Shown: piece after piece, positions 13,945 through 17,019 of the stretch
Layout of the letters: every line of letters starts with the position of its first letter
Position numbering within the stretch: position 1 is the stretch's first letter
Assembly: GCA_038259365.1 (NCBI GenBank)
Contig: JBBSOW010000064.1
Location: 1 to 17,019 of the forward strand
Origin: JBBSOW01 sp038259365
Lineage (GTDB): Bacteria > Actinomycetota > Actinomycetes > Propionibacteriales > Propionibacteriaceae
Length of the DNA stretch: 17,019 nt
Reading direction: 5' to 3'
Translations under genes and position numbers: made by a program
The notes under the pieces: model-generated
Told to the model about the DNA's origin: nothing
Database searches by the model: none
What the model saw: the letters and a program-made list of their open reading frames with translations, nothing else

Positions 13945-15233
13945 TTCACAGAATCGCCGACGCATTGCTCGACGACCTGGCGGCGGAGAAGGCGGCTCAG
14001 GTGCGGCAAGTTCAGCGGGTGGCCGAGCTGGTGGACGCCTCGTGCACCTCGGGCCGGTGCAGCTGGCGGGCAGCGAACGGTTGGTGGCCTCTGGCGCGGA
14101 CGGGACCCCGGAGTTTGCGGAGTTCTTGGTTCTTGAGTTGGCGGCGATGCTGAAGGTCGGGGAGGTGTCGGCGTGGGCGTTGATCCGCGATGTGATGAAC
14201 CTGCGGCACCGCCACCCCCGGCTGTGGGCGGCCCTGGGCCGCGGTGAGATCCCGGTGTGGCAGGCCCGCAAGATCGCCGCCCGCTGCGCCGAAGCCGGCC
14301 TCAGCCGCGACGCGGCCCTGCTGGTGGACCGGCGGCTGGAATCGGCGTGGGGCCGGTTGGCGTGGCGACGGCTGTTACGCCGCACCGAGGGGCTCATCGT
14401 CTGCGCCGATCAGGCCTTAGCGGCCCAACGGGCCGCCGAACGGAGGGCCGACCGGTTCGTCGCCATCCAGCACGACGGCGACGGCTCTTCCACCCTGGTG
14501 GCGCGAATGAACACCGCCGACGCCGTCAGCCTGAAGAACGCCATCGATTCCATCGCCCACGCCATGGTCCTCGAAGGCCGGCCGGAATCGTTGCCGCAGC
14601 TGCGCTCCGAAGCTCTCGCCGACCTCGCCCGGCCCACCGACCGTGGCACCCTGCCCCGACCCCGACGCGACCGTCGTGGTCCATGTGGCCAGCGAACACC
14701 TCGAACCCGAAACTGCAGGCGCGGTGGCTCGCGAGGATTCGATCGGGCCTCTACTCCTCGACCAGGTGCGCGAGCTGGTGGGCCATAGCCGGGTCCGGCT
14801 GTTGCCGGTGCTGGACCTGGCCGGTGACCCGGGCGCCGACGCCTACGAGATCCCCGATCGGATGCGCACTCAACTGACAATTCGCGAACCGTTCTCGATC
14901 TTCCCGTTCTCCACCACCCGCTCGGTGCCCGCCGATCTGGATCACACCGTCCCCTACCGGGCCAGCGGGCCGCCGGGCCAGACCCGGCCGTCCAACCTGG
15001 GTCCCCTTGGGCGGCGCGAACACCGGGCCAAAACTCACGGCGGCTGGCAACTCAGCCAACCCGAACCAGGCACCTACGAATGGCGATCACGACTCGGTTA
15101 CCGCTACAACGTGGAGAACGGGTTGAGCGAACGAGTGCCCGAGACCGTGGCGCGCGAAGATGCTGCTCCAAGGTTGAAGTCTTGCTGGCCGAACTCTGCC
15201 TACCCGAGCCGGCCGCGCCCAAGGACCGCCTGA
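13932..15233 (+). pseudogene. Frameshifted DUF222/13E12-type HNH endonuclease gene
   Basis: Three reading-frame pieces together give one family member. The N-terminus (MEGTIHRIADALLDDLAAEK..AELVDA) is in the frame of 13932. The DUF222 core is in the frame one base earlier, with GEIPVWQARKIAARC and LAWRRLLRRTEGLIVCAD. The HNH part returns to the first frame, with REPFSIFPFSTTRS, then DLDHTVPY, then SNLGPLGRREHRAKTHGGW. The first break is at 14037-14040, where restoring one C gives VDALVHLGPVQLAGSE. The second is in the C-rich stretch 14645-14660 and needs one base removed. Both lie in C-runs, so sequencing error is an alternative to decay. The last 35 or so residues look unlike the family. The family is often multicopy in actinobacteria. 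Confidence 0.8.
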
Positions 15234-15401
15234 TCGATCTCGCGTGGGCACCACCGCGCTCGATCTATCTCACGCTGGAACGACCGGCTAGTCGCGATTC
15301 AAGAGGATGGGACGGTGCGAACCGACAAGAACCTCTCCTCGACGCTTCAACTCATGGCGGCCCATGCCGACGGGTTTCGGCTAAAAGGCGTTGCGGATCT
15401 C
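15234..15401 (+). other. Spacer with a possible gene remnant
   Basis: This 168-bp stretch lies between the convergent HNH pseudogene and the TldE-like gene. In the frame of the preceding TGA it reads a protein-like WNDRLVAIQEDGTVRTDKN and LQLMAAHADGF before running into sequence antisense to the TldE-like gene. A GTG at 15315 has AGAGGA seven bases upstream. I do not recognise the peptide. It may be the beginning of a lost gene or chance. No convincing terminator is visible. Confidence 0.3.
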
Positions 15402-16793
15402 CTAGGTCGCGGCGGACACCGTCGACATGTTGAAGTCGCGGACGCGCATGGGTGGGGTGATGGTGTGGGGGAAGAAGTCGTTCCATTCTCGGCACAGCGT
15501 CAGCTCGCTGGCGCCGACCTCGGTGACGCGGCGGAGCAGGTCGACCGGGGATTCGTTGAACCGGAAGTTGTTCACCGCGCCCACCACCCGGCCGTCCTCG
15601 ATGAGGAAGACGCCGTCGCGGGTGAGGCCGGTGGTCAGCAGCGTCTCGGCCTCCACCTCGCGCAGGTACCACAGGCAGGTGAGCAGCAGACCGCGCTCCG
15701 TGCCGGCGATCATCTCCCCCAGGGTGGCGGAGCCGCCGGCGGAGACGATGAGGTTCTCGGTGGGGAAGACGAAGTCTGCGTCCGTCTTAGCGGCGTAACC
15801 GCGGGTGCGGATCAGCTGGGCCAACACCCCGTCGGAGATCAGATCGACGGCCTCGACCGGCGCCGCGTTGTCGAACACGCTCATCTCGCCGCTGACGTTG
15901 CCGTGGACGATGGCGAAGGGGGCCTGTTCTATACCGGCCGCGGCGGGGTCGCTGGCCAGGGTAAGAGGGAGCGGGGCCAGACGCTCGCCGATCCGGGTCT
16001 CGGTGGATCCCGCCTTCGACCACACCGAGCGCCCCTCGGCGGCGTCCTTGGCCGACATCCGCCAGTACGCCGGGATCAGCAGGTCCGCGACGGCCCCCGG
16101 GGGCAGCAGGGTCTCGTAGCGTCCGGCGGGCAGGTCGATGCGGTTGGCCGACCACTCCAGCCGGGCGGTCAGTTCGTCGCCGAGGGTGGCCACGTCGACA
16201 TCGATGCTGGGCCGCCCGACCCAGACCGACGCCTTGGTCGCTGGGCGCTTGGCGTTGATCTCCACGCGATCTCGCGGCTGCACGTGGCGGCGCCGTGCCC
16301 CCGCCGACGTGGCCACCCAGGTGGTGCTGAGCACGGACTCGGCGAAGCCGAACAGCAGGTCGCCGCGCTCGCGGTAGCCGTCGAAGAGTTGGCCGAGGCC
16401 GGCGGCGAAGCCGGCGAGTTGCTCGATCGAGGCGGGCGCGGCGGGGTCGGCGAAGTCCGCATCCTGCGGACCCGAGACCAGCGGCGCGGCCTCGGAGTTG
16501 GCCTCGCCGCCGACGGCGGCCCGGGTGGCGGCCGCGACGACGTCGGCGATCTGGGTGTCGGCCGTGAGCGGGGCGGTGACCGTGCCGCTGGCCGTGCCCT
16601 CGTCGACCTCGGCGAACACGTGCACGGTGATGCTCCGCTCGTGCATCTGGCCGTTGGTGGTCAGCGAGTTGTTGGCCCAGCGCAGGTTGATCTCGGTGGC
16701 CTCGTCCACGATGACCACCGCCTCGTGCGGCCGGGCAGCGTCGAGGGCGGCGTCGATCCAGCCCGTGACGTCGTTCTCGATACGTGTGCTCAT
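15402..16793 (-). CDS. TldE/PmbA-like subunit of the TldD-TldE protease
   Basis: TldD and TldE form a heterodimeric metalloprotease that trims unfolded or modified peptides; in E. coli it matures microcin B17 and degrades the CcdA antitoxin. The 463-aa product has the family's layout. The N-terminal domain carries INLRWANNSLTTNGQMHERSITVHVFA. The C-terminal half has PAGRYETLLPPGAVADLL, FVFPTENLIVSAGGSATLGEMIAGTERGLLLT, then TRDGVFLIEDGRVVGAVNNFRFNESPVDLLRRV. No HExxxH zinc motif is present, which marks it as the non-catalytic TldE-type partner. The ATG at 16793 overlaps the tldD stop (ATGA) and has AAGGGGG about seven bases upstream. Confidence 0.9.
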   Translation of the reverse strand: MSTRIENDVTGWIDAALDAARPHEAVVIVDEATEINLRWANNSLTTNGQMHERSITVHVFAEVDEGTASGTVTAPLTADTQIADVVAAATRAAVGGEANSEAAPLVSGPQDADFADPAAPASIEQLAGFAAGLGQLFDGYRERGDLLFGFAESVLSTTWVATSAGARRRHVQPRDRVEINAKRPATKASVWVGRPSIDVDVATLGDELTARLEWSANRIDLPAGRYETLLPPGAVADLLIPAYWRMSAKDAAEGRSVWSKAGSTETRIGERLAPLPLTLASDPAAAGIEQAPFAIVHGNVSGEMSVFDNAAPVEAVDLISDGVLAQLIRTRGYAAKTDADFVFPTENLIVSAGGSATLGEMIAGTERGLLLTCLWYLREVEAETLLTTGLTRDGVFLIEDGRVVGAVNNFRFNESPVDLLRRVTEVGASELTLCREWNDFFPHTITPPMRVRDFNMSTVSAAT

Positions 16794-17019
16794 GAGAGTC
16801 CCCCTTCGGAGCGGGTGTTGAGGACGTTGACGGAGCGGAACAGCGCGGCGGGGCAGCCGTGCGAGACCGGGGCCACCTGGCCGGGCTGGCCCTTGCCGCA
16901 GTTGTTCGCCCCCGCCAGCAGGTAGGTCTGCGGGCCGCCGACGGCCTCCATGGAGTTCCAGAATTCGGTGGTGGTGGCCTGGTAGGCGACGTCGCGCAGC
17001 TGGCCGACGACCTTGCCTC
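16790..17019 (-). CDS. tldD: TldD family metalloprotease, C-terminal fragment
   Basis: The last 75 complete codons of a gene entering from the right edge on the minus strand. They read KVVGQLRDVAYQATTTEFWN, then GGPQTYLLAGANNCGKGQPG, then VSHGCPAALFRSVNVLNT. This matches the conserved C-terminus of actinobacterial TldD, the zinc-bearing catalytic subunit; the HExxxH motif would lie outside the window. Its TGA at 16790-16792 overlaps the start of the TldE-like gene, so the two subunits are made from one transcript by coupled translation. Confidence 0.88.
   Translation of the reverse strand, partial: GKVVGQLRDVAYQATTTEFWNSMEAVGGPQTYLLAGANNCGKGQPGQVAPVSHGCPAALFRSVNVLNTRSEGGLS

Noticed and set aside
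15315..16925. A 536-codon plus-strand open frame opposite the TldE-like gene
   Set aside because: Beyond about 15400 it is the complement of a clear TldE-like protein and has shadow-like composition. Only the first 30 or so codons, outside that gene, may deserve attention.
1..17019. CRISPR arrays, tRNA or rRNA genes, insertion-sequence ends, prophage genes
   Set aside because: No regularly spaced repeats, no tRNA-like cloverleaf or rRNA stretches, and no transposase or phage protein were found on reading either strand.

Overview
The window is high-GC DNA with dense, tightly coupled genes. It carries an actinobacterial-specific set: the Pup ligase pafA, the paired WYL regulators pafB/pafC, tatA/tatC without tatB, and a HelY-type helicase. 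There is also a DUF222/13E12-type HNH gene whose histidine-rich nuclease domain resembles those common in Propionibacteriales. I infer an actinomycete, most likely Propionibacteriaceae or a relative. The genus cannot be read from this window.

Layout. (1) Positions 1-3782, plus strand: the tail of a small probable ribbon-helix-helix protein, then scpA, scpB and rluB, a chromosome-condensation block linked by overlapping stops and starts. pafA follows after only 3 bp. (2) 3822-4877: a tandem-FKBP lipoprotein, probably from its own leaderless promoter. (3) 4885-6267, minus strand: a short YdeI/OmpD-associated-like protein and glutamyl-Q tRNA(Asp) synthetase, inserted against the direction of the surrounding genes. 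They are separated by a spacer that can form a 20-bp RNA hairpin. (4) 6371-8696: pafB, pafC and a 68-aa single-span membrane protein, all start/stop-coupled. (5) 8809-10880: tatA, tatC and a diacylglycerol-kinase-family lipid kinase, preceded by a promoter and ended by a hairpin. (6) 10936-13773: helY, with its own near-leaderless promoter. (7) 13932-15233: a 13E12/DUF222-HNH gene broken by two opposite single-base frameshifts. (8) 15402-17019, minus strand: a TldE-like gene and the 3' end of tldD, joined by an ATGA overlap.

Functional picture. The paf/tat/helY backbone is the well-known actinobacterial pupylation, DNA-damage-response and Tat-export neighbourhood. The pup, dop, mpa and proteasome subunit genes are not here; pafA instead abuts scpAB-rluB, so this is a rearranged junction. 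PafBC is known as an activator of the LexA/RecA-independent DNA-damage response. Two weak PafBC-like promoter motifs occur in the window, one before pafB and one before the HNH pseudogene.

I see no CRISPR array, tRNA, rRNA, insertion sequence or prophage. I do not see a convincing wholly new multi-gene system. The best leads are the strand-asymmetric hairpin at 5223-5294, the small membrane protein between pafC and tatA, the reversed gluQ cassette, and the regulatory DNA at the HNH pseudogene. No stretch over 300 bp lacks a gene.
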